Assembly: GCF_002973525.1 (NCBI RefSeq)
Contig: NZ_PVEN01000005.1
Location: 62,001 to 126,000, forward strand
DNA from: Paraburkholderia sp. BL21I4N1
Lineage (GTDB): Bacteria > Pseudomonadota > Gammaproteobacteria > Burkholderiales > Burkholderiaceae
Length of the DNA: 64,000 bases
Direction of reading: 5' to 3'
The notes beneath the pieces were generated by a model. That model was given only the letters and a program-made list of their open reading frames with translations. It was not told the DNA's origin and did no database searches. The position numbers and the translations under genes were made by a program. Shown here piece after piece: positions 45,638 through 54,388 of the stretch; the first letter of the stretch is position 1; every line of letters begins with the position of its first letter.

Positions 45638-46996
45638 TTGAATACCCGTCACGGCATCAATTGGGCGCGGGCGCAGGCACTTGCCCAGCGCGAGCGTCAA
45701 GCGTTTGTCGAGGCCATGCCGAAGTCGCGCGCGCTGTCCGAACGCGCGGCGCGCCATCTGCTGTTCGGCGTGCCGCTGCACTGGATGAACGACTGGTCCA
45801 CGCCCTTCTCGCTTTACGTGGACGAAGCGCGCGGCGCGTCGTTCACCGACGCGGACGGCCACCGCTACGCCGACTTCTGCCTCGGCGACACCGGCGCGAT
45901 GTTCGGCCATTCGCCGCCGCCCGTGGCGCGCGCGCTGGCCACCCAGGCCGCGCGCGGCCTGACCACGATGCTGCCGGGCGAAGACGCCGCGTGGGTCGGC
46001 GAAGAACTCGCGCGGCGCTTCGGGCTACCGTACTGGCAGTTCGCGATGACGGCGAGCGACGCCAACCGCTTCGCGTTGCGCTGGGCGCGCGCGGCGACCG
46101 GCCGGAAACAGATCGTCATTTTCAACGGCTGTTATCACGGCACGGTGGACGACGTGTTCGTCGACCTCGTCGACGGCAAAGCGGCGCAGCGCGGCAGTCT
46201 GATCGGCCAGGTGCATGACCTGCTCGAAGCGACCCGCGTGATCGAATTCAACGACCTCGCCGCGCTGGAGAACGCGCTGAAAGACGGCGACGTCGCCTGC
46301 GTGCTCGCCGAGCCGGCGCTGACCAACATCGGCATGGTGCTGCCGGAGCCGGACTACTGGCGGCAAGCCCGGGCGTTGATGCGACGCTACGGCACCTTGC
46401 TCGCGATCGACGAGACGCACACCATCAGTTGCGGGCCGGGCGGTTATACGCAAGCGCATGGGCTCGAACCCGACCTGTTCGTACTCGGCAAGCCGGTGGG
46501 CGGCGGTTTTCCGTGCGCGGTCTATGGCTTTAGCGCGGAGTTGGCCGAACGCGCGCAGCGCGCCAAACGCGACGCGCCGCCGGGTCACTCGGGCATCGGC
46601 ACCACGCTGACCGCGAACATGCTGGCCATGAGCGCGATCCGCGCCACACTCGCCGAGGTGATGACAGACACCGCCTACGCGCATATGTTCGCGCTCGCCG
46701 AGCGCATCGAGAGCGGACTTCGGCAAGTGATCGCGCGGCACGGGCTCGGCTGGTGCGTGACGCGAGTGGGCGCGCGCAGCGAATTCCAGTTCGCGCCGCA
46801 GCCGCCACGCAACGGCACCGAAGCCGGACGGCAACTCGACCCCGAACTGGAGCAGATCGTGCACCTGTACCTGCTCAATCGTGGCGTGCTGATTACGCCG
46901 TTTCACAACATGATTCTGGTGTGCCCGGGCACGTCGTTGCACGACGTGGAGCGGCTCGTCGGCGCATTCGACGAGTGCCTGGGCGAATTGGTGTGA
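45638..46996 (+). CDS. Class III PLP-dependent aminotransferase
   Basis: A 452-residue enzyme near glutamate-1-semialdehyde aminotransferase and other class III aminotransferases. LLAIDETHTISCGPGGY holds the Asp that binds the PLP ring and FVLGKPVGGGFPCAVYGF the Schiff-base Lys. The start is TTG 45638, 13 bases after an ACTGGAG stretch also found before the preceding gene. It lies 40 bases after the PuuA-like gene and is probably co-transcribed. It should move an amino group from an omega- or gamma-amino substrate to an oxo acid. Confidence 0.88.
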   Translation: MNTRHGINWARAQALAQRERQAFVEAMPKSRALSERAARHLLFGVPLHWMNDWSTPFSLYVDEARGASFTDADGHRYADFCLGDTGAMFGHSPPPVARALATQAARGLTTMLPGEDAAWVGEELARRFGLPYWQFAMTASDANRFALRWARAATGRKQIVIFNGCYHGTVDDVFVDLVDGKAAQRGSLIGQVHDLLEATRVIEFNDLAALENALKDGDVACVLAEPALTNIGMVLPEPDYWRQARALMRRYGTLLAIDETHTISCGPGGYTQAHGLEPDLFVLGKPVGGGFPCAVYGFSAELAERAQRAKRDAPPGHSGIGTTLTANMLAMSAIRATLAEVMTDTAYAHMFALAERIESGLRQVIARHGLGWCVTRVGARSEFQFAPQPPRNGTEAGRQLDPELEQIVHLYLLNRGVLITPFHNMILVCPGTSLHDVERLVGAFDECLGELV

Positions 46997-47159
46997 TAAG
47001 CGCCGGGTATGCTTTCATGCGGAGCCACGCAGCGTCGGGTAACGAGGCTCGTCTAACAGGCGTACGAAGCACGAGAACCACACGAGTCGCACAACGGCCC
47101 GCAACGCTAAACCGCCGGCCTTTTCCCGCACCCGCCCCACAGCGCGCGCCACGAGCTTT

Positions 47160-47807
47160 ATGAAAACTTCGCTTCACCAGACGCTGCAGGACCAGACCTA
47201 CGACACGCTACGGCAATGGCTGACGATCGGCCGCTTCGTGCCGGGCGAGCGCATCAAGATCCGTCACGTGGCGGCGGAACTCGGCGTCGGAGAAATGCCG
47301 GTGCGCGCCGCGCTGCAGCGGCTCGCGGCCGAATCGGCGTTGGTCAACGTGCCCAATTGCGGCGTCACGGTGCCGCGGCTGTCCAAGGCGCAATTCGACG
47401 ACGTGCTGCGTGTGCGCCTGATTCTCGAAGGTCAGGCCGCCGAACTGGGCGTGCCGCATCTCGAGCCACACGACCTGGCAACGCTGGCGCATCTGAACAC
47501 GCAAATGGCCGACGCGCTACGCACGACCGACACCAAAGGCTATCTCGACGCCAACGAAGCATTCCACCTGATCCTGTACCGGGCGGCCGGCTCGCCGCTG
47601 CTGCTCGAGTTGATCGAAACGGTGTGGCTGCAGGTCGGGCCGATTTCGAATCTGCTGTTCGACGACGCGCACTTTGCCGGCACGCTCAACGACGCCCACG
47701 ACGAACTCCTGAGCGCCGCGACCGCGCGCGATGCCGCCGGTGCGCGCCGGGCAATCGAGCGCGACTTGAACCACGCCGCGCGCTGTTTGCGCGAGCAGTG
47801 CGACTAG
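47160..47807 (+). CDS. GntR-family regulator, FCD domain
   Basis: A 215-residue regulator. The winged helix lies at about residues 8-70 (TYDTLRQWLTIGRFVPGERI; AAELGVGEMPVRAALQRLAA). The C-terminal all-helical FCD domain has VRLILEGQAAELGVPHLEPH and HLILYRAAGSPLLLELIETV. It follows the aminotransferase after 163 bases and probably controls the two-gene operon through the palindrome at 44159-44172. The ligand is unknown; FCD domains often bind carboxylates with a metal. Confidence 0.9.
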   Translation: MKTSLHQTLQDQTYDTLRQWLTIGRFVPGERIKIRHVAAELGVGEMPVRAALQRLAAESALVNVPNCGVTVPRLSKAQFDDVLRVRLILEGQAAELGVPHLEPHDLATLAHLNTQMADALRTTDTKGYLDANEAFHLILYRAAGSPLLLELIETVWLQVGPISNLLFDDAHFAGTLNDAHDELLSAATARDAAGARRAIERDLNHAARCLREQCD

Positions 47808-47823
47808 CGGCGAGTCCGCCGAT

Positions 47824-48720
47824 TCAGGCCTTCAGCGTGGCCTGTTCGAGAATCATGTCGTACAGCGCCTGCGCCGCCGGCGACAACTGCGCGGTTTTGC
47901 GCGCGACGAGAACCAGCGTGCGCGACACGACCGGATGCGTGAGCTCGACGGTCCGAACCGTGGGATAGGCGCCCTTCTGCAACGCTAGCGCCGGCACCAC
48001 GGCGGCGCCCACCCCTTGCGCAACCAACCCCACCGCGGTCGAACTGCGCTGCACTTCGTAGAACGAGCGCAAGGCCAACTCGCTGGTCGCCAGCGCGACG
48101 TCGAGCAACGCGCGGTTGCCGCTCACCTCGCCGGCAAAGATCAGCGGATGCGATTGCAACTGCCGCCACGCGAGGCGCCGCCGTTTCGCGAGCGGATGAT
48201 CCTGATGGCAAATCAGCACGTAGCGGTCTTCGGTCAACGGCACGCTCGCCAGATCCGGATGATGATCGCGCGCGATATTGATGCCGAACTCGACCTCCCG
48301 GCGCAGCACCGCCGCCTCCACCGCCGACGACGCGTGATCGAGAATCTTGATGCGGTTATGCGGATAGCGCGCGGAATACGCTTGCAGAATGCGCGGCAAA
48401 TATTGCACGCCGACGGTCGGCACGCAGGCGATCGAGACATCGCCGCGACGCGCCACGCCGGTTTCGCGAATTTCGACTAGCGCGTCGGCGAGTTCACCAA
48501 GCAGGCGTCGCGCTTGCGGCAGAAAACCGCGGCCGATTTCCGTCAGCGCCATGGAGCGCGTGGTCCGTTCGATCAGCGTGACGCCGAGAAAGGTTTCGAG
48601 CTTACGCAAACGCTGCGTAATGGCCGTTTGCGTGACGTGCAGCGAATCGGCCGCGCTTTGAAAGCTGCCGCGATCCGCAATCGCGACGAAAGCCTGAACA
48701 CCGAGCGTGTCGATTTTCAT
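47824..48720 (-). CDS. LysR-family transcriptional regulator
   Basis: A 298-residue regulator. The helix-turn-helix is at residues 3-60 (LGVQAFVAIADRGSFQSAAD; TQTAITQRLRKLETFLGVTL). The effector domain begins VSIACVPTVGVQYLPRILQA. It is convergent with the GntR gene and divergent from tam. An A+T-rich inverted repeat begins four bases before its start codon and may be its autoregulatory site. It belongs to the CysB/CbL-like general group; no target is certain. Confidence 0.9.
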   Translation of the reverse strand: MKIDTLGVQAFVAIADRGSFQSAADSLHVTQTAITQRLRKLETFLGVTLIERTTRSMALTEIGRGFLPQARRLLGELADALVEIRETGVARRGDVSIACVPTVGVQYLPRILQAYSARYPHNRIKILDHASSAVEAAVLRREVEFGINIARDHHPDLASVPLTEDRYVLICHQDHPLAKRRRLAWRQLQSHPLIFAGEVSGNRALLDVALATSELALRSFYEVQRSSTAVGLVAQGVGAAVVPALALQKGAYPTVRTVELTHPVVSRTLVLVARKTAQLSPAAQALYDMILEQATLKA

Positions 48721-48724
48721 TAGA

Positions 48725-48757
48725 AAAATGAAGGAATCGGGAAGATAAATTCATTTT
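48725..48757. promoter_or_regulatory. Perfect inverted repeat before LysR gene
   Basis: AAAATGAA and TTCATTTT are perfect inverted repeats with a 17-base spacer, immediately upstream of the LysR start codon and 128 bases before tam. It is a candidate LysR site. Confidence 0.45.
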
Positions 48758-48884
48758 ACTCCGCCCACGACGCCGCCGAGAATAGCCGCATCGGATCGGT
48801 TCAAGATATCCCACACGGGGCCGGTGACGACCGGATTCCGCTATCGCACACTCACCAACACCCACGAACACAGAGGAGCGTCAC

Positions 48885-49661
48885 ATGACATCGACGACGG
48901 ATTGGTATGCGAAACAGTACGTGCTGTTCGAAAACGAGCGTACGCGTCCGGTGAAGGATCTGCTGGCGGCGGTGCCGGCCACCGACGTCCGGGTAGCGGT
49001 CGACATCGGCTGCGGGCCCGGCAATTCCACTGAAGCGCTGGCCGCGCGTCTGCCGGGCGCGGCGGTCAGCGGCCTCGACAGTTCCACCGACATGGTCGCG
49101 GCGGCGCGCAAACGTCTGCCGCAATTCCAGTTCGACGTCGTCGACATTTCCACCTGGGAAGCGCCGGGACCGTACGACCTGATTCTCGCCAATGCCGTGC
49201 TGCAATGGGTGCCCGACCACGAGCGGCTGTTTCCGTCGCTGGTGACGAAACTCGCGGCGGGCGGCAGCCTCGCGGTGCAGATGCCGGACAATCTCGACGA
49301 ACCGGCGCACCGTCTGCTGCGCGAAATCGCGCTCGATGGGCCGTGGGCGTCGAAGCTGGCCGGCGTCGAACGCACCATGCGGCATGGCGCGGCCTGGTAT
49401 TACTCGCTGCTCAAGCCGTTGTGCGCGCGGGTCGACGTATGGCGCACCGTCTACCATCATCCGCTGACGGGCGGCGCGGATGCGGTGGTCGAGTGGTTCA
49501 AGGGAAGCGCGCTGAGGCCGTTTCTGGCCAGGCTCGACGACGCCGACGAGCCGGCGTTTCTGCAGCGCTATCGGGACGAGATCGCGCGGGCGTATCCCGC
49601 GTTGGACGATGGCACGGTGTTGCTGCCGTTTCCGCGGCTTTTTGTCGTCGCCACGCGCTAG
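48885..49661 (+). CDS. tam: Trans-aconitate 2-methyltransferase
   Basis: A 258-residue cytosolic methyltransferase that esterifies trans-aconitate, an inhibitor of aconitase formed spontaneously from cis-aconitate, using SAM. VDIGCGPGNSTEALAARLPG near residues 39-58 is the SAM-binding motif, SGLDSSTDMVAAARKRLPQF holds the acidic ribose-binding residue, and ILANAVLQWVPDHERLFPSL is typical of Tam. The length equals that of E. coli Tam (252). GAGGAG precedes the start. It is monocistronic and divergent from a LysR gene. Confidence 0.92.
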   Translation: MTSTTDWYAKQYVLFENERTRPVKDLLAAVPATDVRVAVDIGCGPGNSTEALAARLPGAAVSGLDSSTDMVAAARKRLPQFQFDVVDISTWEAPGPYDLILANAVLQWVPDHERLFPSLVTKLAAGGSLAVQMPDNLDEPAHRLLREIALDGPWASKLAGVERTMRHGAAWYYSLLKPLCARVDVWRTVYHHPLTGGADAVVEWFKGSALRPFLARLDDADEPAFLQRYRDEIARAYPALDDGTVLLPFPRLFVVATR

Positions 49662-49881
49662 GTTTGCGGGGTTGCGCGCGGTTCGACGGCGCGACGAAAT
49701 TGCGTGCTGGCGGTCGATTCCGCGCGGTTGGGCTGGCGCGACATGACGCGCTGATGGGAAAGGTGCGCCAGGATACGTCAGACGTTGCCGCGCGCGAATT
49801 CTGCGTGATATTGTTCAGTGAAAGCGGAGGACGGTGGTTGCCGTTCTCACTGACCTGCCTATTACCGCAGCGAGCGTCGCC

Positions 49882-50247
49882 ATGAGTGATGTACGCCACC
49901 ATCTGAGTCCACGTGACCGTCTTGAGCTGTTGTGCTGGCTCACATGCGGGAGTCTTGGCGCTTATTACCTGAATGAAGATTGGCCCGACGCGGCGTTTCA
50001 TGTGCAGGCCGCGCACAAGTGGCTCGACCGGCGCTCGCGCGAGGCGGATTGGCTGAGTATTGCCAGGTTGTCCGCTACCGCGGTTGAGATTGCGAGGCGG
50101 CATGCCGGGTTTGTCGAGGCCGATTGGGCTCGGGATGCGGTCGAGGAAATTCTTGATACCGATGAGCTGGATCCTCAGGCCAGGCTCGTTCGGCAGGTTT
50201 TTGCGGATTGTCAGAGCGCGCTTGCCGATCGGCGGGTGGCGGATTAG
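49882..50247 (+). CDS. Hypothetical protein
   Basis: A short soluble protein of 121 residues from ATG 49882. A GTG at 49834 with GGAGG three bases upstream would give 137 residues; the spacing is tight, so the choice is open. It is mostly helical in appearance (RDRLELLCWLTCGSLGAYYL; AAFHVQAAHKWLDRRSREAD) with tryptophans and no signal or membrane segment. I do not recognise a family. It lies between tam and a GcvA-like regulator on the same strand. Confidence 0.6.
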   Translation: MSDVRHHLSPRDRLELLCWLTCGSLGAYYLNEDWPDAAFHVQAAHKWLDRRSREADWLSIARLSATAVEIARRHAGFVEADWARDAVEEILDTDELDPQARLVRQVFADCQSALADRRVAD

Positions 50248-50370
50248 GGGTTGGCGGGTTTGGCTATCTGGCCTGTCTGGTCTGTCTGGTCTGTTCGAGG
50301 CAGCGCGCGGGCAAGCGGCTAAAATACCGGGGCACCGCGCCGTCGCGCGCCACGTCCCCGGTCGAACACC

Positions 50371-51318
50371 TTGAAACGCAAAATGCCCGCGCTGAACGCG
50401 CTCAAAGCCTTCGAAGTCGCCGGCCGCACGGGCAGCTTCACCCGCGCCGCGGAATTGCTGAACGTGACCCAGAGCGCGGTCAGCCGGCAGGTCCGGCAAC
50501 TGGAAACGCAACTGGGCGAGACGTTACTGCAACGTCATCATCACCATCTGGAGCTCTCGGCCGCCGGCCGTATCCTGCTGCAAGCGTTGCAACACTCGTT
50601 CGACCGCATCGAACTCACCGTGCGCAGCCTGCAGGATAAAACCCACCGCAACCGTCTGCGCATCAACGCCCCGCCCACGTTCACGAGCCGCTGGCTAATG
50701 CCGCGTCTGGGGCGCCTGCGCGACGCCTATCCGCATCTCGAACTGAGCCTGTCGACCCGCATCGACGACAACCTCGCGGAGTCCGGCGTGCTCGACTGCG
50801 CGATCCGCTTCGGCAACGGCGAATGGGAAGGTTTCGACAATCGTCTGCTGATGAACGAGCGGCACATCGCCGTCTGCGCGCCGGGTTTGCTCGCACGTCA
50901 GGCGGGCCGCGCAGCGCTCGACCTGAACCAGTTCACGCTGCTGCATGTGCTCGCCAGCGCCGATCAGCGGTATCTCACGTGGCAGCATTGGCTGAAGGCG
51001 GCGGGCATCGACAATGTCGACACCAGCGGCGGCTATGAATTCGATCTGCTCGACCACGCGATTCGCGCGGCGATCGACGGGCTCGGCGTCACGATCGCCG
51101 ATCGCCACATGATCGGCCGCGAACTCGCGGAAGGCCTGCTCGTGCCGGTGCTGAACGTGCATGTGGATGGCCACCAGTCGTACTGGTTCGTCACGCGCCA
51201 GGGGCAAGACGATTTACCCCACGTGGCGTTGTTTCGCGACTGGCTGCAACAGGAAATCTGGCTGAGCGGCATGGCGCTCGATTCGTCGGAGTCGGCGCCG
51301 CTGGGCGACACGCTTTGA
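50371..51318 (+). CDS. LysR-family regulator, GcvA-like
   Basis: A 315-residue LysR regulator. MPALNALKAFEVAGRTGSFT and VTQSAVSRQVRQLETQLGET form the DNA-binding domain in the style of GcvA/AmpR. Effector domain: LRINAPPTFTSRWLMPRLGR and YEFDLLDHAIRAAIDGLGVT. The frame opens at TTG 50371, but ATG 50383 is an equally good start; neither has a clear ribosome-binding site. It is convergent with the catabolic operon that ends at 51421 and is the nearest candidate regulator for it. Two short CTGTCTGGT repeats (50273-50290) lie upstream. Confidence 0.9.
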   Translation: MKRKMPALNALKAFEVAGRTGSFTRAAELLNVTQSAVSRQVRQLETQLGETLLQRHHHHLELSAAGRILLQALQHSFDRIELTVRSLQDKTHRNRLRINAPPTFTSRWLMPRLGRLRDAYPHLELSLSTRIDDNLAESGVLDCAIRFGNGEWEGFDNRLLMNERHIAVCAPGLLARQAGRAALDLNQFTLLHVLASADQRYLTWQHWLKAAGIDNVDTSGGYEFDLLDHAIRAAIDGLGVTIADRHMIGRELAEGLLVPVLNVHVDGHQSYWFVTRQGQDDLPHVALFRDWLQQEIWLSGMALDSSESAPLGDTL

Positions 51319-51350
51319 TCCGCACGATAGTGCCGCGCGAGCGGACATGG

Positions 51351-51390
51351 AAAAGCCGCGCCGATACGTTGCGTATCGGCGCGGCTTTTT
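51351..51390. terminator. Bidirectional rho-independent terminator
   Basis: GCCGCGCCGATACG (51355-51368) and its exact complement (51372-51385) form a 14-base stem with a TTG loop. It is flanked by AAAA on the left and TTTTT on the right, so it can stop transcription from both sides. It lies between the convergent GcvA-like and GMC oxidoreductase genes. Confidence 0.95.
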
Positions 51391-51420
51391 ATTGCGTTGA
51401 AGACGATAACCCGTCAGCGC

Positions 51421-53082
51421 TCAAGCCGCGGCAGCCAACTCCGCGGCCTTGGGTCGATGCGCGGCTTCATGCGCCGCATCTTCGAGAATCATCTCGGCGC
51501 CCTTTTCCGCGACCATCATGGTCGGCGCATTGATATTGCCGGATGTGATGTTCGGAAAGATCGACGCATCCACCACCCGCAGACCCGCCATGCCATGCAC
51601 GCGCAAACGCGCATCGACCACCGAGGTACTCGGATCGTCGCCCATCGCGCACGAACCGCACAGGTGATAGATCGAACCCGACTGCTCGCGGAAGTACTGC
51701 AGAAAGCCTTCACGCGTATTCACCTGCGGCCCGGGCGAGATTTCCTCGACCGTGATCGCCTTCAGCGCCGGCGCCGCCATCACCTGGCGCACCAGTTCGC
51801 AACCCTGGATCACCTCGTCGATGTCCTTCTCCGTGGTCAGCGCGTTGATGCGAATCTTTGCGGCATCTTCGGCGCGGTTCGAGGCGATCTCGATCGAACC
51901 GCGGCTGGTCGGACGGCACGGATTGAAGGCCAGCAGGAAACCCGAATACGGTTCCGGTTCGAGGCTCGCCTTGTTGCTCTTCGGAATGCGATACGACAGC
52001 GGGTTGAAGTAGAGCTGCAGATTCGGCTGCGTCTCCTGTTCGTTGCCTTTGAAGAAACCGCCCGACTGGTTCACGCTCATCGCGAGCGGCCCTTTACGCG
52101 TCAGCAGATACTGCAGACCGAGTTTCAGCTTGCCGAGCAGCGGCCGCATCTCGTCGTTCAGCGTCTTCATATTCGCGCGGTAATAGAAGCTAACGCACAG
52201 ATGGTCCTGCAGGTTCCGACCCACGGCGGGCAGCTCCTTGACCATCGCGATACGATGCCGAGCGAGCAACGCGCTGTCGCCCACGCCGGACAATTGCAGC
52301 AGCTTCGGTGAATCGACCGCGCCTGCCGACAGAATCACTTCACGGTTCGCCGTGAATTGCCGCGCCGCGCCGTTTTGCGTGACGCTCACGCCGATCGCGC
52401 GCTGATTGCCGTCGAATAGCACGCGGCTCACGAGTACTTCACGCTCGACCGTCAGGTTTTTGCGCGACAGCACCGGATGCAGATACTCGAAGCTGCTCGA
52501 CGAACGCTGACCGTTACGCGTATTCACGTCATAAATGCCAGCGCCTTCGAAGTTCGCACCGTTGAAGTCGTCGCTGCGCTGGTAACCGGCCTGGTCGCAG
52601 CCCTTCAGGAACACGTGGCAAATCGGGTGCACGTCGTCTTTCATCGGCGAAATACGGATCGGACCGTCCGCGCCGTGATATTCCGTGTTGCCGAGCGGAT
52701 GCGATTCGAGCTTGCGGAAAACCGGCAGCACGTCGCGAAACGCCCAGCCTGGGTTGCCCGCCGCGGCCCAGTCGTCGAAATCATGCGGCTGGCCGCGCAC
52801 GTAAATCATCGCGTTGATCGAGCCCGAACCGCCCTGCACCTTGCCGCGCGGACAATAAATCGGCCGGTTGTCGAGTTCCTTTTCGGGCTCGCTGTAGTAC
52901 ATCCAGTTGTAGGTTTCGTTGTAATACGTCTTGGTGAAACCCACCGGAATCTTGAACCAGAACGAGCTGTCCTTGCCGCCCGCTTCCAGCAGCAGCACCG
53001 AATATTGGCCCGACGCCGACAGGCGATTGGCGAGAATGCAGCCCGCCGAACCCGCGCCGACGATGATGTAATCGTAGTTCAT
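51421..53082 (-). CDS. GMC family oxidoreductase (choline-dehydrogenase-like)
   Basis: A 553-residue FAD-dependent alcohol oxidoreductase. YDYIIVGAGSAGCILANRLS binds the FAD dinucleotide and GKVQGGSGSINAMIYVRGQP is the GMC signature. Near the C-terminus YHLCGSCAMG contains the active-site His, followed by SGNINAPTMMVAEKGAEMIL. It is the last gene of a four-gene left-running operon with an aldehyde dehydrogenase, an MFS transporter and an enolase-superfamily protein. Together they could take up an alcohol or sugar acid and oxidise it stepwise to an acid. The natural substrate is not readable. Confidence 0.92.
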   Translation of the reverse strand: MNYDYIIVGAGSAGCILANRLSASGQYSVLLLEAGGKDSSFWFKIPVGFTKTYYNETYNWMYYSEPEKELDNRPIYCPRGKVQGGSGSINAMIYVRGQPHDFDDWAAAGNPGWAFRDVLPVFRKLESHPLGNTEYHGADGPIRISPMKDDVHPICHVFLKGCDQAGYQRSDDFNGANFEGAGIYDVNTRNGQRSSSSFEYLHPVLSRKNLTVEREVLVSRVLFDGNQRAIGVSVTQNGAARQFTANREVILSAGAVDSPKLLQLSGVGDSALLARHRIAMVKELPAVGRNLQDHLCVSFYYRANMKTLNDEMRPLLGKLKLGLQYLLTRKGPLAMSVNQSGGFFKGNEQETQPNLQLYFNPLSYRIPKSNKASLEPEPYSGFLLAFNPCRPTSRGSIEIASNRAEDAAKIRINALTTEKDIDEVIQGCELVRQVMAAPALKAITVEEISPGPQVNTREGFLQYFREQSGSIYHLCGSCAMGDDPSTSVVDARLRVHGMAGLRVVDASIFPNITSGNINAPTMMVAEKGAEMILEDAAHEAAHRPKAAELAAAA

Positions 53083-53170
53083 GCTCTATGTCGCCAGACG
53101 GCGCCCAATCCATTGAATACTGATGCCACGTTCAACCGAGGCGTAACCACTTTTGCCGCTTAACACCGCT

Positions 53171-54388
53171 TCAACCCTTGGCCGGCGCGAGGTCTTTCAC
53201 GTCGGCGGGTTGCGCGGCCATCTGCAGATGCAGACGCTCGCCGGTGTACGGCGTGTGCTGCCTGACGACGTCCATGTTCAACTCGACGCCGAGGCCCGGT
53301 TCCTGCGACGGAATGATGTAACCGTCTTCCCATTGAATCGGCTTTTTCAGCACCGCCGCATGGAAGCCGTCCCAAGTGCCGATGCTTTCCTGAATCAGGA
53401 AGTTCGGCGTGCAGGTCGCGAGCTGAATGCTGGCCGCCGCGCCGATCGGCCCGTTGTACAGATGCGGTGCGATCTGCGCGTAATACACCTCGGCCAGCGT
53501 CGCGACTTTCTTCGCTTCGAGCAGACCGCCCACGCGTGCCACGTTCAGTTGCAGAATCGACGCGGCACCCGCTTCGAGCAGCTTGAAGAACTCGTACTTG
53601 GTGGTCAGGCGTTCGCCGGCCGCGATCGGAATGCTGGTGTGCTGGGCGACCTGCGCCATCGCGCCTTCCTGGCCCGGCGGCACCGGTTCTTCGAACCACA
53701 ACGGGTCGTATTTTTCGAGTCGCCTGGCCAGCCGGATCGCCGACGACGGCACCATCTGCCCATGCGTGCCGAACAGCAGATCGGCCTTGCTGCCCACGGC
53801 TTCGCGCACGCGCCGGCAGAACGTCTCGCAACGGTCCAGCACTTCCATCGACAGTTGATGGCCCGAATATGCGGTGTACGGTCCCGCCGGATCGAACTTG
53901 ACCGCGGTGAAGCCGCGCTTCACGTTCTCGAGCGCGCATTCGGCCGCGAGATCGGGATCGTCGTAGTCGTACTCGCCGCGGCTGTTCTTCGGATACAGAT
54001 ACGTGTACGAGCGCAGACGCTGATTCACCATGCCGCCCAGCAACTCGTACACCGGCTTGTTGGCCGCCTTGCCGATAATGTCCCAGCACGCCATTTCGAG
54101 GCCGCTGACCACGCCCATCATCGTCAGATCGGGGCGCTGCGTGAAACCGCTCGAATACGCTTCGCGCCAGAGCCGCTCGATATGATGCGGGTCCTTATCG
54201 AGCAGATAGCGGCCGAATACATCGTCGATGATGGCGGTCATCGCCTTCGGATGAAACGTCGCCGAATAGATTTCGCCGACGCCTTCAATCCCGCAATCGG
54301 TCTTGAGCTTGACGAAGATCCAGTACATGCCGCCCACGTGCGGCGGCGGGACGGCGACGATATGCGTTTCGAGCGAGACAACTTTCAT
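53171..54388 (-). CDS. Enolase-superfamily protein (mandelate racemase/muconate lactonizing type), altered site
   Basis: A 405-residue member of the family that abstracts a proton next to a carboxylate, often as an acid-sugar dehydratase. Glu233/Glu234 (WFEEPVPP) and Glu259 (IAAGER) fit two metal ligands, and His309 (IAPHLYNGP) the catalytic base. At the first metal-ligand position, where dehydratases have D-x-H-G-R, this protein has GTHGQ (207-211). The usual Asp partner of the His also seems to be Asn282 (LQLNVARVGG). ATG 54388 touches the MFS stop (TAAATG) after GAGGG. Activity may differ from classical dehydratases. Confidence 0.85.
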   Translation of the reverse strand: MKVVSLETHIVAVPPPHVGGMYWIFVKLKTDCGIEGVGEIYSATFHPKAMTAIIDDVFGRYLLDKDPHHIERLWREAYSSGFTQRPDLTMMGVVSGLEMACWDIIGKAANKPVYELLGGMVNQRLRSYTYLYPKNSRGEYDYDDPDLAAECALENVKRGFTAVKFDPAGPYTAYSGHQLSMEVLDRCETFCRRVREAVGSKADLLFGTHGQMVPSSAIRLARRLEKYDPLWFEEPVPPGQEGAMAQVAQHTSIPIAAGERLTTKYEFFKLLEAGAASILQLNVARVGGLLEAKKVATLAEVYYAQIAPHLYNGPIGAAASIQLATCTPNFLIQESIGTWDGFHAAVLKKPIQWEDGYIIPSQEPGLGVELNMDVVRQHTPYTGERLHLQMAAQPADVKDLAPAKG

